A DNA stretch of 25,263 nt from Muribaculaceae bacterium (GCA_009775535.1 VSPW01000006.1:1-25263), one strand, 5' to 3'; numbered from the stretch's first letter, positions 1-7,914 are shown. The notes: generated from the sequence alone by a model not told the origin. Program-made: numbers and translations.

Positions 1-129
1 ATGGCAGCAAAGATGCCCCGCGACATGGCCTCAATGAAAGATGTCACTGGAGTCGGTGAACTTAAGTCGGCCCGTTATGGCGCCGTGTTCCTGAAGGCGA
101 TTTCAGATTACATGCTTGCCCGGCTGTGA
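1..129 (+). CDS. recQ: C-terminal end of RecQ DNA helicase (HRDC domain), partial
   Basis: The frame is open from the window edge to a TGA at 127-129, so only about 42 residues are visible. They align by eye with the end of the HRDC domain of E. coli RecQ: an A-x-x-MP stretch, then a GVG turn, a following Lys, a (F/Y)G pair and an F-x-x-x-I helix. HRDC is the accessory DNA-binding domain after the helicase core of RecQ, an ATP-dependent 3'-5' helicase in recombination and repair. The ATG at position 1 is almost certainly an internal Met, because it falls inside the conserved HRDC helix; the gene starts outside the window. Another HRDC protein such as RNase D is possible but less likely given the exact pattern. 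Confidence 0.72.
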   Translation: MAAKMPRDMASMKDVTGVGELKSARYGAVFLKAISDYMLARL

Positions 130-189
130 TGCGTAAACCTATATGTGTTGAAAATGTTGAATATAAAAAACCATAATCCAGTATATGCC

Positions 190-870
190 ATGAACGATAA
201 ATCCGAATTTTACGATACCCTGGCCTCCAATCCCAGGCTTTTTGCAGTCACGATAGGACGAACCTTCGGCAGTGGGGGGCGGCTGTTGGGAAATATGCTC
301 GCAAAGAAACTTGGCATCGATTACTATGACAAGGAACTGCTGTCCGATGCCGCACGTAAGGCCAACATGAGTCCAGAGTTCTTTGAGCGCCGCGATGAGC
401 GGTTCCCCAATTATATAAGCGGATCAATAGGGTTCAACTTCGGGATGAACCCGGCCGGATGGTATGGGTCCAATGCGATAAGCGACGACAGCGTATACCG
501 TGCACAGAGCGATTTCATCCGGGAGGCCGCGATGCGGGGCCCGTGTGTGATTGTAGGCAGGACTGCCGATTATGTCCTCCGAGATCATCCGAGGCTGATA
601 TCAGTGTTCGTCAATGCGCCTGAGGACGAATGCATACGCCGTATCACTTCGCGCGGTGACGCGTTGGGGGCAGACCAGGCACGGTCACTGGCCCGCCGTA
701 CAAACAAATTACGGGCGAACTACTATAATTTCTATACCGACAAGCAATGGGGTAACGCATCAACGTACGACATTTGCATCGACTCGTCGAAGCTCTCCCC
801 GGAGCAGATTGTAGATATATTGTCCCTATACGTACGCATGCGGGTTGGAGATATTGCTGAAAGTTTGTAA
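190..870 (+). CDS. cytidylate kinase-like family protein
   Basis: A protein of about 226 residues with the P-loop-like GRTFGSGGR motif near residue 22 followed by LGNMLAKKLGIDYYDKELL, the hallmark of the cytidylate-kinase-like family (Pfam Cytidylate_kinase2) common in Bacteroidales and Firmicutes. Later segments (VIVGRTADYVL, then VFVNAP with a charged lid region) fit a P-loop nucleotide/nucleoside kinase fold. True substrates of this family are poorly known, so dCMP/CMP kinase activity should not be assumed. Start choice: a GTG at 145 gives 15 more residues unlike the family, so I prefer the ATG at 190. It lies about 60 bases after the recQ stop and may be co-transcribed with it. Confidence 0.82.
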   Translation: MNDKSEFYDTLASNPRLFAVTIGRTFGSGGRLLGNMLAKKLGIDYYDKELLSDAARKANMSPEFFERRDERFPNYISGSIGFNFGMNPAGWYGSNAISDDSVYRAQSDFIREAAMRGPCVIVGRTADYVLRDHPRLISVFVNAPEDECIRRITSRGDALGADQARSLARRTNKLRANYYNFYTDKQWGNASTYDICIDSSKLSPEQIVDILSLYVRMRVGDIAESL

Positions 871-875
871 CTTTG
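845..875 (+). promoter_or_regulatory. Bacteroidota-type promoter for the 951-3441 operon
   Basis: A -7 element TAACTTTG lies at 868-875, matching TAnnTTTG exactly. A partial -33 element (TTG at 845-847) sits 20 bases upstream, which is the spacing expected for the primary sigma factor of Bacteroides. The element overlaps the stop codon of the preceding gene. Transcription would begin near 882, giving a leader of about 70 bases before the ATG at 951. Confidence 0.6.
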
Positions 876-902
876 CCTGCGATAACCCTAAAACAAGCGG
901 CA

Positions 903-921
903 TATCCGTCCTTGGCGGATA
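903..921 (+). other. small hairpin in the leader of the 951 operon
   Basis: TATCCGTC and GGCGGATA can pair (one G-U wobble) around a three-base CTT loop, within the predicted 5' leader. No T-run follows, so it is not a standard terminator. It could stabilise the leader or be chance. Confidence 0.25.
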
Positions 922-950
922 AGTAAGCCGAATTAACACGTTGACACATC

Positions 951-1334
951 ATGATGACCACAGAGCAGCAGCGCGCCCTTGCCGCCGACCCCGACGGACT
1001 GGCGACATATGAATTCATTGCCAACAATATAGAGGTGCTTACACAGGAAGATATCGAGCTGTTGGCTTCAAATATGATACAGGTCGATGTCTCCGGACAG
1101 TTCTGCACGTCGGCGGCAAGATACCTTAACGCCATCGACAGACAGGCATATGCATCGCCGGTGCGCCGGCTGATAGCGGCAGCCATTGACAAGGACCGTG
1201 AGCACAGGTATATAGGCGACCTGCTCCCTTCGATATGGGGTGAGGACTATGAACAGCGTGCGGAGGAGCTGCGTGCGTCCGACAATAATTTCCGCCGTAT
1301 ATACAAACGCCTTTTCCCCACATCAAAGATATGA
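951..1334 (+). CDS. conserved-looking hypothetical protein, 127 aa
   Basis: I do not recognise this protein's function. It is a soluble, probably all-helical polypeptide with no signal peptide or membrane segment, rich in charged residues. It has a distinctive C-terminal part: KDREHRYIGDLLPSIWGEDY, followed by a Glu/Arg-rich stretch and FRRIYKRLFP. Codon use matches the neighbours and it sits behind a good promoter. Its stop codon overlaps the start of the cyclophilin gene (ATGA at 1331-1334), indicating translational coupling. That coupling makes it a genuine gene, and possibly one acting in the same envelope or proteostasis context, but this is inference. Confidence 0.75.
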   Translation: MMTTEQQRALAADPDGLATYEFIANNIEVLTQEDIELLASNMIQVDVSGQFCTSAARYLNAIDRQAYASPVRRLIAAAIDKDREHRYIGDLLPSIWGEDYEQRAEELRASDNNFRRIYKRLFPTSKI

Positions 1335-2203
1335 CATGGAGGTGCAGTACAATCATAACGGCGCTCATGAGCCTGCTGCTGTCGTTCACAGCCGTGGCTG
1401 CATGCGCCTCTACTACTTCGGATAAAACTACAGATATGGCAAACGCATCGGACACTACATCGGTAAAGGTTGAAGTCACCACCACCCTGGGCAGCTTCAC
1501 AGTACTTCTATACGGCGATACCCCCGCCCACCGCGATAATTTCCTCAAGCTGGTGAAGGACGGATATTATGACGGCACGCTTTTCCACCGTGTGATAGAC
1601 GGATTCATGATACAGGCAGGTGACCCGGATTCCAGGACAGCCAAGCCCGGCCAGCGCCTGGGCAGCGGCAACCCCGGCTACACCATAGAGGCTGAATTTG
1701 TATATCCTAAGCATTTCCACAAGCGCGGAGCGCTTGCAGCCGCCCGTACAGGGGACGGAGTCAACCCGCAGAAACGTTCTTCGGGATCGCAGTTCTATGT
1801 AGTCACAGGACGCGTTTACAATGAGCGTGAGCTTAACAGGATGGATGAGAACCTGATGGCCCGCCAGAAGCAGGCCATATTCGGCAACCTTGCGAAGGAC
1901 CGGATGGCGTCCATACGGTCCATGCAGCAGGCTGGCGATACGGCAGGCCTGACTCGATTGCAGGAAGAGCTGGTTTCGCTCACAGAAGAGCTTGTTGCCG
2001 CAAATCCGTCATCGCTTACCCCTCAGCAGCGGGATGCTTATTCGACAATCGGCGGGACGCCGCATCTTGACGGCGACTACACCGTGTTCGGCGAGGTGGT
2101 TTCCGGCATGGATGTGATAGACCGTATAGAAAAGGCCGAAACCGACGGTTCGGACCGTCCAAAGGAAGATATACGCATATTGTCGATGAAGGTCGTTGGC
2201 TGA
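1331..2203 (+). CDS. cyclophilin-type peptidylprolyl isomerase, lipoprotein
   Basis: This is a 290-residue cyclophilin that isomerises Xaa-Pro bonds during folding of envelope proteins. Residues 1-24 form a signal sequence ending in VAAC, with Cys25 as the likely lipidated residue. The cyclophilin core is clear: LFHRVIDGFMIQAGD (holding the catalytic Arg and the Phe/Gln pocket residues), SSGSQFYVVTG, and LDGDYTVFGEV near the C-terminus. Between the QFYVVTG strand and the LDGDYTVFG segment lies a roughly 70-residue charged helical insertion absent from minimal cyclophilins such as E. coli PpiB. The start overlaps the previous stop by four bases (ATGA), and the M16 peptidase gene begins three bases after this stop, so the three form one operon. 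Confidence 0.92.
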   Translation: MTWRCSTIITALMSLLLSFTAVAACASTTSDKTTDMANASDTTSVKVEVTTTLGSFTVLLYGDTPAHRDNFLKLVKDGYYDGTLFHRVIDGFMIQAGDPDSRTAKPGQRLGSGNPGYTIEAEFVYPKHFHKRGALAAARTGDGVNPQKRSSGSQFYVVTGRVYNERELNRMDENLMARQKQAIFGNLAKDRMASIRSMQQAGDTAGLTRLQEELVSLTEELVAANPSSLTPQQRDAYSTIGGTPHLDGDYTVFGEVVSGMDVIDRIEKAETDGSDRPKEDIRILSMKVVG

Positions 2204-2205
2204 CG

Positions 2206-3441
2206 ATGGCTGTCCACACACTTGCAAACGGTCTCAGTCTGGTCCACACGTATGTCCCTTCCACGGCTATGGTGGCGGTCAACGTGCTCTACGATGTCGG
2301 GGCGCGGGACGAATCGCCGGAACTGACAGGTATTGCCCATCTGTTTGAGCACCTGATGTTTGGCGGCTCTGTTAATGTGCCGTCATTTGATGGCGAACTG
2401 GAGGAGGCCGGTGGCATGTCCAACGCCTGGACTAGCGATGACTTCACGAATTTCTATGACATACTGCCTGCACAGAACATTGAGACGGCGCTACGGCTTG
2501 AAAGTGACCGCATGCTGTCCTTGGCGTTCAGCCAACGCTCGCTCGACATACAGAAAGGTGTCGTAATAGAAGAATTCAAGCAGCAGTGCCTCAACCAGCC
2601 GTACGGCGACCTGGGGCATCATCTCAGGGGCATGCTGTATGCGCCCGGGCATCCGTACCGTATCCCGGTGATAGGCAAAGACCCGTCACACATAGAGAAC
2701 GCGACACTTGAGGATATACGCCGGTTCTTTTTTGCCCATTACGCCCCCGACAATGCCATATTGAGCATAGCGGGCAACGTGGACTATGACACCACGGTTA
2801 GGCTTGTTGAAAAATGGTTCGGCGACATCCCGTCCAGAAACGTGGCGGCACGTGGTAGCGTGGCCTCAGGGACAATGCCAGGCCAAGGGCAGACGCTGAC
2901 CGTACATGGGCGTGTGCCGCAGACCATGATTGTAGCAGCATGGCGGATGGCCGCATACAATGAGCCGGACTATATCCCGTGCGATATAATCACCGACCTG
3001 CTTGCATCCGGCAACTCATCACGCATGAGGCGCAACCTGATACTTGGTACGGATCTGTTTGTCGAGGCCGATGCTTCGATATCGGGGCTTGAGAGCCATG
3101 GCTACCTCATGCTTACGGCAAAGCCTTCAGCCGAGGACTCCAAGACAGTGGCCGCCGCCACCGCCGCTCTAATTTCCGAAGCGAGGAAGCTGTGCGACCC
3201 TGCGGCGATAACCGGCCACGAACTGCAACGTGCGGCAAACCGCTATGAGGCGATGTACGCAATGAGACAGATGGGATATGCCGAGCAGGCCCTTGCCGCC
3301 GCCATTGCCGAATACCACGGAGAAGACCCAGCACAGGCCACCGTGCGATATCGGAATGCCGCCAAGGCGGAGGCCATAGCGGCTGCGGCACGCCGTACCC
3401 TGTCATCCGAACCGGCCGTACTGCTATACCGCCCACACTAG
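2206..3441 (+). CDS. M16 family zinc metallopeptidase
   Basis: A 411-residue pitrilysin/insulinase-type peptidase. The inverted zinc motif HLFEH is at residues 45-49 (two His ligands, catalytic Glu48). The third ligand is expected in VVIEEF around residues 122-123, the right distance downstream. The N-terminal catalytic half is followed by the usual inactive, structurally similar half (FFFAHYAPDNAILSIAGNVD, later LLASGNSSRMRRNL). No signal peptide is visible, so a cytoplasmic location is predicted unless the start is further upstream. It is one short single-unit M16 protein, of the kind that usually pairs with a second subunit; no second M16 gene is in the window. It follows the cyclophilin gene by two bases. 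Confidence 0.9.
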   Translation: MAVHTLANGLSLVHTYVPSTAMVAVNVLYDVGARDESPELTGIAHLFEHLMFGGSVNVPSFDGELEEAGGMSNAWTSDDFTNFYDILPAQNIETALRLESDRMLSLAFSQRSLDIQKGVVIEEFKQQCLNQPYGDLGHHLRGMLYAPGHPYRIPVIGKDPSHIENATLEDIRRFFFAHYAPDNAILSIAGNVDYDTTVRLVEKWFGDIPSRNVAARGSVASGTMPGQGQTLTVHGRVPQTMIVAAWRMAAYNEPDYIPCDIITDLLASGNSSRMRRNLILGTDLFVEADASISGLESHGYLMLTAKPSAEDSKTVAAATAALISEARKLCDPAAITGHELQRAANRYEAMYAMRQMGYAEQALAAAIAEYHGEDPAQATVRYRNAAKAEAIAAAARRTLSSEPAVLLYRPH

Positions 3442-3477
3442 AGACATGCGCCATACGCCGGCTAATGGCATGGGCAA

Positions 3478-3500
3478 AAGAAGTTTCATGTAAACTTTTT
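3478..3500 (+). terminator. weak possible terminator after the M16 gene
   Basis: AAGTTT at 3481-3486 pairs with AAACTT at 3492-3497 around CATGT; the outer AAG and TTT extend the stem by three further pairs, one of them a G-U wobble. The stem is AT-rich and its T-run lies inside the stem, so it is a poor intrinsic terminator. Confidence 0.3.
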
Positions 3501-3508
3501 ATTGGGCA

Positions 3509-3529
3509 ATCCTATTATATTGATAGGAT
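3509..3529. repeat. 7-bp inverted repeat just upstream of the phoH promoter
   Basis: ATCCTAT at 3509-3515 and ATAGGAT at 3523-3529 form a perfect inverted repeat with a seven-base spacer. It ends five bases before the -33 element of the phoH promoter, a position suited to a regulator binding site. It is AT-rich and could be chance. Confidence 0.3.
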
Positions 3530-3534
3530 ATAAT

Positions 3535-3565
3535 TTTGTCCAATTAGTTAAACTATGTAACTTTG
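3535..3565 (+). promoter_or_regulatory. Bacteroidota-type promoter for phoH
   Basis: TTTG at 3535-3538 and TAACTTTG at 3558-3565 match both consensus elements with a 19-base spacer. Transcription would start near 3572, only about 15 bases before the ATG at 3587, so the mRNA leader would be very short. Confidence 0.75.
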
Positions 3566-3586
3566 CATTAAATTTTGCCATTGTCA

Positions 3587-4558
3587 ATGATTGAACGTAT
3601 CATAATCATAGAAAATGTTGATCCTGTAAGCTTTTACGGGGTCAACAATTCCAATATGCAGCTCATACATAACCTTTTCCCGAAACTCCGTATCGCGGCC
3701 CGAGGGCAGGTGATAAAGGTGATAGGGGAGGATGGCGAGACAGCGGAATTTGAGCGTAAGATCAAGGAACTGGAAGCATATTGCGCCGAATACAACACCC
3801 TGACTGATGATATCATCATCGACATTGTGCGCGGCGATGCGCCGGAGCGCCTAAAAAGGGACGATGTGATAATATACGGCGTCAACGGGAAGCCCATATC
3901 AGGCCGCACCCCTAACCAGCAGAGGCTTGTGGAGCAGTTCACGGAAAATGACCTCACCTTTGCTATGGGCCCGGCCGGTACGGGCAAGACCTATATAGCG
4001 ATAGCGCTTGCCGTGCGTGCTCTGAAAAACAAGGAGGCAAGGAAAATCATCCTTTCCCGCCCGGCCGTCGAAGCCGGGGAGAAGCTCGGGTTTCTTCCGG
4101 GCGATATGAAAGACAAGATTGACCCGTACCTGCAGCCTCTGTATGACGCGCTTGAGGACATGATTCCAGCCGCCAAGCTTAAGGAATACATGGAGACCAA
4201 CGTCATACAGATAGCCCCGCTTGCATTCATGCGCGGACGCACGCTCAACAATGCCATAATCGTCCTCGACGAGGCGCAGAACACCACTACCCATCAGATA
4301 AAGATGTTCCTTACGCGCCTTGGCATGAACGCCAAGATGATAATAACAGGCGACATAACCCAGATCGACCTTCCGCGGTCGACCATATCGGGCCTTGTGC
4401 AGGCGCTTAAGGTGCTTGACGGTGTACCCGGCATAGGCCACGTGGAATTCGGGAAAAAGGACATAGTCCGGCACAGGCTGGTGCAGCGCATAGTGGAGGC
4501 GTATGAGAAATACGATGAGACGCATCATGCGTCACAGGATGCGCAGACGCCTAAATGA
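3587..4558 (+). CDS. phoH: PhoH family ATPase (PhoH/YbeZ-like)
   Basis: This protein is PhoH-like, a cytoplasmic P-loop NTPase linked in other bacteria to RNA metabolism and ribosome maturation (often beside YbeY). The Walker A motif GPAGTGKT is at residues 128-135 and Walker B IIVLDEAQN at 224-232, with the family's GEKLGFLPG and TGDITQIDLP segments. Residues 1-100 form the N-terminal domain typical of the longer PhoH form. The ATG at 3587 is chosen over an upstream TTG at 3575, because homologues begin at about MIER and the promoter leaves no room further upstream. No ybeY gene is in the window. It is separated from purC by 38 A-rich bases and may be co-transcribed with it. Confidence 0.93.
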   Translation: MIERIIIIENVDPVSFYGVNNSNMQLIHNLFPKLRIAARGQVIKVIGEDGETAEFERKIKELEAYCAEYNTLTDDIIIDIVRGDAPERLKRDDVIIYGVNGKPISGRTPNQQRLVEQFTENDLTFAMGPAGTGKTYIAIALAVRALKNKEARKIILSRPAVEAGEKLGFLPGDMKDKIDPYLQPLYDALEDMIPAAKLKEYMETNVIQIAPLAFMRGRTLNNAIIVLDEAQNTTTHQIKMFLTRLGMNAKMIITGDITQIDLPRSTISGLVQALKVLDGVPGIGHVEFGKKDIVRHRLVQRIVEAYEKYDETHHASQDAQTPK

Positions 4559-4596
4559 AAAAAGAAAAAATCAGAAAACATAAAACATAAGCCATC

Positions 4597-5553
4597 ATGT
4601 CACAAGCTCTTACAAAAACAGAATTCAATTTTCCCGGACAGACCGCAGTATACCACGGCAAGGTACGCGATGTGTACACCATTAACGACCAGTACATGGT
4701 GATGGTAGCCACTGACCGTATATCGGCATTTGATGTGATACTGCCCGAAGGTATTCCTTATAAAGGACAGGTACTAAATCAGATAGCTGCCTACTTCCTT
4801 GACGCTACATCACATGAGGTGCCTAACTGGAAAATTGCCTCACCAGACCCCATGGTCACAGTCGGCCGCCGTTGCGAAGGCTTCAAGGTCGAGATGATTA
4901 TACGTGGTTACCTGGCAGGCAGCGCATGGCGCGACTATGCCGCCGGTGCACGTGAAATCTGTGGTGTAAGACTGCCTGAAGGCCTCCGTGAGAACGAACG
5001 CCTGCCAGAGCCTATAATCACCCCTACAACAAAGGCCGATGAAGGCCATGACCTCAATATCTCCCGCCAGGAAATAATAGAACAGGGCATAGTGTCGGAA
5101 GAAGACTACACAATCATGGAGGACTATACCCGCCGACTGTTCGCCATAGGCAGCCGTATGGCTGCCGAAAAGGGGCTTATACTTGTAGACACGAAATATG
5201 AGTTCGGAAAGGCCGACGGAAAGGTATACCTTATAGATGAGATACATACACCCGACTCATCACGCTATTTCTATGCCGAAGGTTACCAGGAGCGCCTTGA
5301 AAAAGGGGAACAGCAGCGCCAGCTCTCGAAGGAATTTGTACGCCAGTGGCTGATCGGGCAAGGATTTATGGGACAGCCCGGCCAGCATGTGCCTGAAATG
5401 ACGCCTTCGTTTGTGGAATCTGTCACCGAACGCTATATAGAACTGTACGAGAAGGTTACAGGCCGTACGTTTGAAAAAGCGTCATGCCAGGACCTTACGG
5501 GACGTATAGAGTCCAACGTGATCGGATGTCTCGCCTCACTAGGTAAACAGTAG
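4597..5553 (+). CDS. purC: phosphoribosylaminoimidazole-succinocarboxamide synthase (SAICAR synthase)
   Basis: PurC joins CAIR and aspartate with ATP hydrolysis in de novo purine synthesis. The N-terminal GKVRDVY and the ATDRISAFD motif are signature sequences, and VEMIIRGYLAGSAW and LVDTKYEFG are further diagnostic stretches. At 318 residues it belongs to the longer class found in Bacteroidota and yeast rather than the ~240-residue E. coli class; the C-terminal extension contains the LSKEFVRQWL segment. The window holds no other purine biosynthesis gene, so it is outside a pur cluster. MenG starts seven bases after its stop. Confidence 0.96.
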   Translation: MSQALTKTEFNFPGQTAVYHGKVRDVYTINDQYMVMVATDRISAFDVILPEGIPYKGQVLNQIAAYFLDATSHEVPNWKIASPDPMVTVGRRCEGFKVEMIIRGYLAGSAWRDYAAGAREICGVRLPEGLRENERLPEPIITPTTKADEGHDLNISRQEIIEQGIVSEEDYTIMEDYTRRLFAIGSRMAAEKGLILVDTKYEFGKADGKVYLIDEIHTPDSSRYFYAEGYQERLEKGEQQRQLSKEFVRQWLIGQGFMGQPGQHVPEMTPSFVESVTERYIELYEKVTGRTFEKASCQDLTGRIESNVIGCLASLGKQ

Positions 5554-5560
5554 GCTTCCG

Positions 5561-6301
5561 GTGGCAGCAGAGGACATAAAGCCATACGACCCCTCCAGGG
5601 GCAAGACGGAGCAGGTGCGCGACATGTTCGACTCCATCGCACCCGCCTATGATTTCATGAACCGCGCCATGACCATGGGGATTGACCGGTTATGGCGTCG
5701 GCGTGCGGTCAAGGCGGTGGCCGATACCGCTCCAGCCCATATATTGGACGTGGCCACAGGTACGGGCGACCTTGCCATAACACTTGCCAAACGCATACCC
5801 GGATGCCGTGTCACCGGTATAGACCTGTCGCAGGGCATGATTGACCGCGGCTCTGCCAAGGTCGAGGCAGCAGGGCTGTCAGGACGCGTGTCGCTTCAGG
5901 TGGCCGACTGCCTGGCCCTGCCGATGCCCGATAACACGTTCGACTGTGTAACCGTTGCCTATGGCGTGCGCAATTTTGAGCATCTCCGCGAAGGCTACTC
6001 CGAGATGCTGCGGGTGTTGCGTCCGGGTGGCATGCTTGCCGTGTTGGAACTGTCGACGCCTACATCGCCGATAGCAAAGCCGTTCTACCGTTTCTACACC
6101 AGGCAGATAATACCAAGGGTGGGGCGTATGGTGTCAAAGGATATAAGGGCATATACATACCTCCCCGAAAGCATCGCTGCTGTAGCGCAGGGCGAGGACA
6201 TGCTGGACATTGCACGTTCAGCCGGATTTGCCCGGGCAAGTTTCCGACCCATGACATTCGGGACATGCACACTATACACGGCATACAAGCCGCAAAAATG
6301 A
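5561..6301 (+). CDS. menG: demethylmenaquinone / 2-polyprenyl benzoquinol C-methyltransferase
   Basis: This is the UbiE/MenG SAM-dependent methyltransferase that performs the last step of menaquinone synthesis in anaerobic Bacteroidota. Diagnostic features are the family-typical VRDMFDSIAPAYDFMNRAMTMGID opening (residues 19-42), the SAM loop DVATGTGD at 63-70, and VAYGVRNF plus ELSTP further on. The length of 246 residues is normal. The start is a GTG at 5561; no ATG fits the conserved N-terminus. The seven-base gap after purC suggests co-transcription. Menaquinone would feed the fumarate-reductase branch expected of a fermenting gut anaerobe; no other men genes are present here. Confidence 0.93.
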   Translation: MAAEDIKPYDPSRGKTEQVRDMFDSIAPAYDFMNRAMTMGIDRLWRRRAVKAVADTAPAHILDVATGTGDLAITLAKRIPGCRVTGIDLSQGMIDRGSAKVEAAGLSGRVSLQVADCLALPMPDNTFDCVTVAYGVRNFEHLREGYSEMLRVLRPGGMLAVLELSTPTSPIAKPFYRFYTRQIIPRVGRMVSKDIRAYTYLPESIAAVAQGEDMLDIARSAGFARASFRPMTFGTCTLYTAYKPQK

Positions 6302-6348
6302 CAAAATCACGTATACATCTAATTATAAGCCAATAATCATTGACGAAT

Positions 6349-7773
6349 ATGCATTTCTATACACGGTTTGCCGCCTTTGCGGCCATGACAATAATAAGTG
6401 TGGCATCCATAATGGCGCAGACGACACAAAAATGGGGCAATACAGCCCTCAGGGTGGCTGCTGCAGCTGCGGTAAGGCAGGACAGCCGCACTGCATCGGC
6501 AGATTCCATTGACGCAGTGCAGGCGGAAGCCACTGCGGTATCAATCATGGAGATGCCTCGTATATCCGTTGCCGACTCATTGCTGTCTGATTCTGCCGCA
6601 GTGGCATCGGTAGGGTATATCCCCGTGGCAACCATACCGAACTACTATTTTGTACCTGCGATATTCGACACATACCGCATGCTTGACGCCGACTCCCTGT
6701 CGTCTGTCGACCCGTTGGCCGATATTCCAGCCGCAGGCTGGCTTATGCGTGCCAATGCAGTGGACACACACATGCAGCGCGCAAAGCAGGCCTATATGTT
6801 GAAGTGTCCTGAATCCGTACAATACAATGTGGCATGGCTGCCCGAGCCGCCAAAGAAATTTGAAGTGGTAATAGACCCCAAGACTCAGGTGATAGACATC
6901 CACGAAGTGAAGGTCGATCCTATGGCGGGGGCCGATCTGGTGGCCGAAAAGATCGATGAGCGCCATTGGATGCACCAGTTCTCAGGCAACATACAGTTCT
7001 CGCAGGCCTATGTGTCGCCCAACTGGTATCAAGGCGGCAACAACAACCTCAATATAATAGCGCATGCCATATGGAACGTAAAGCTGAACCAGAATTATCA
7101 TCCCAAACTGCTGTTCGACACCACCATACAGTATAAATTGGGCATGAACTCAGCCCCAGATGACTCCCTCCGCAACTATTCGATATCCGAAGACCTCTTC
7201 CAGATAAATTCAACCTTCGGTGTGAAGGCGGCAAAAAGGTGGTTCTACTCGCTCACATTCCAGTTCAAGACCCAGCTCTTAAATTCGTATACATCCAATA
7301 CGCGTACATTAAGGGCCGCGTTCCTTTCTCCGGCCGACCTCAATGTCGGTGTCGGTATGACATACAACTATTCCAAGAAGAACTTCACGTTCGATGCCTC
7401 CATATCGCCGTTGGCATACAATATGAAGATATGCACCGACCGCAGTATGGACGTCACTGCCTATGGTATCAAGCCCGGGCATAAGACAGTAAGCCAGTAC
7501 GGTAGCACTGCCGAGCTGAAAATGAGATGGGCGATCGCCTACAACATTATCTGGCAGTCACGCGTATTCTTCTTCACAGACTATTCATACATCCAGGCCG
7601 ACTGGGAGAACACATTGTCGTTTGAGATAAACCGTTTCCTCACGACGCAGATATATTGCCATGCGCGCTACGATTCGTCTACACCACGTACAGAAGGCGA
7701 CCACACATGGCGTAAGTTCATGCTCAAGGAGATACTTTCATTCGGGTTCGCTTACAAATTCTCAACCATTTGA
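6349..7773 (+). CDS. DUF3078 outer-membrane barrel-like protein
   Basis: A secreted protein of about 474 residues. A signal peptide covers residues 1 to about 23, ending near MAQ; an upstream TTG at 6340 would only add three residues. The following 150 residues are low-complexity and Ala/Ser/Asp-rich. The C-terminal two thirds contain the DUF3078 hallmark NWYQGGNNNLN and then alternating aromatic/polar strands with YNYSKKNFTFDASISPLAYN and a terminal FAYKFSTI, as in an outer-membrane beta barrel. DUF3078 is a Bacteroidota family of unknown function. It follows MenG by about 47 bases with no visible promoter or terminator between. Confidence 0.85.
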   Translation: MHFYTRFAAFAAMTIISVASIMAQTTQKWGNTALRVAAAAAVRQDSRTASADSIDAVQAEATAVSIMEMPRISVADSLLSDSAAVASVGYIPVATIPNYYFVPAIFDTYRMLDADSLSSVDPLADIPAAGWLMRANAVDTHMQRAKQAYMLKCPESVQYNVAWLPEPPKKFEVVIDPKTQVIDIHEVKVDPMAGADLVAEKIDERHWMHQFSGNIQFSQAYVSPNWYQGGNNNLNIIAHAIWNVKLNQNYHPKLLFDTTIQYKLGMNSAPDDSLRNYSISEDLFQINSTFGVKAAKRWFYSLTFQFKTQLLNSYTSNTRTLRAAFLSPADLNVGVGMTYNYSKKNFTFDASISPLAYNMKICTDRSMDVTAYGIKPGHKTVSQYGSTAELKMRWAIAYNIIWQSRVFFFTDYSYIQADWENTLSFEINRFLTTQIYCHARYDSSTPRTEGDHTWRKFMLKEILSFGFAYKFSTI

Positions 7774-7841
7774 CCTGCATAGGCTTTACGCCATTTGTCT
7801 GATAAATATATCTTCAGTGGAATTTATGCGCGTTTTGCCAT

Positions 7842-7914
7842 CCACGGATTGGGAAATTTTGCTTACCTTTGCCGCATCCGGCCACAAAACCGGATGTTAA
7901 CCTCTAATCCGTGG
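7842..7914 (+). promoter_or_regulatory. korA promoter region with flanking 9-bp inverted repeat
   Basis: A -7 element TACCTTTG is at 7864-7871; no -33 TTTG lies at the right distance (the nearest, at 7834-7837, is 26 bases away). CCACGGATT at 7842-7850 and AATCCGTGG at 7906-7914 are a perfect nine-base inverted repeat bracketing the -7 element and predicted start near 7878. This layout suits binding of a regulator to both half-sites, but a role is inference. Confidence 0.45.
7875..7896 (+). other. hairpin at the start of the korA leader
   Basis: CATCCGG at 7875-7881 and CCGGATG at 7890-7896 form a perfect 7-bp stem with an eight-base loop. It would lie at the very 5' end of the predicted korA transcript, about 60 bases before the ATG at 7955. 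It could protect the mRNA end or act as an operator. Confidence 0.4.

Noticed and set aside
145..189. GTG start giving 15 extra residues on the cytidylate-kinase-like protein
   Set aside because: The extra residues are Asn/Lys-rich and outside the family's normal start; the ATG at 190 is preferred, though this is not certain.
3113..3454. Long open frames antisense to the M16, korA, CoA-transferase and other genes
   Set aside because: They lie wholly within well-supported genes, give Arg/Pro/His-rich or repetitive translations and have no promoter; they arise from the biased codon use on the coding strand.
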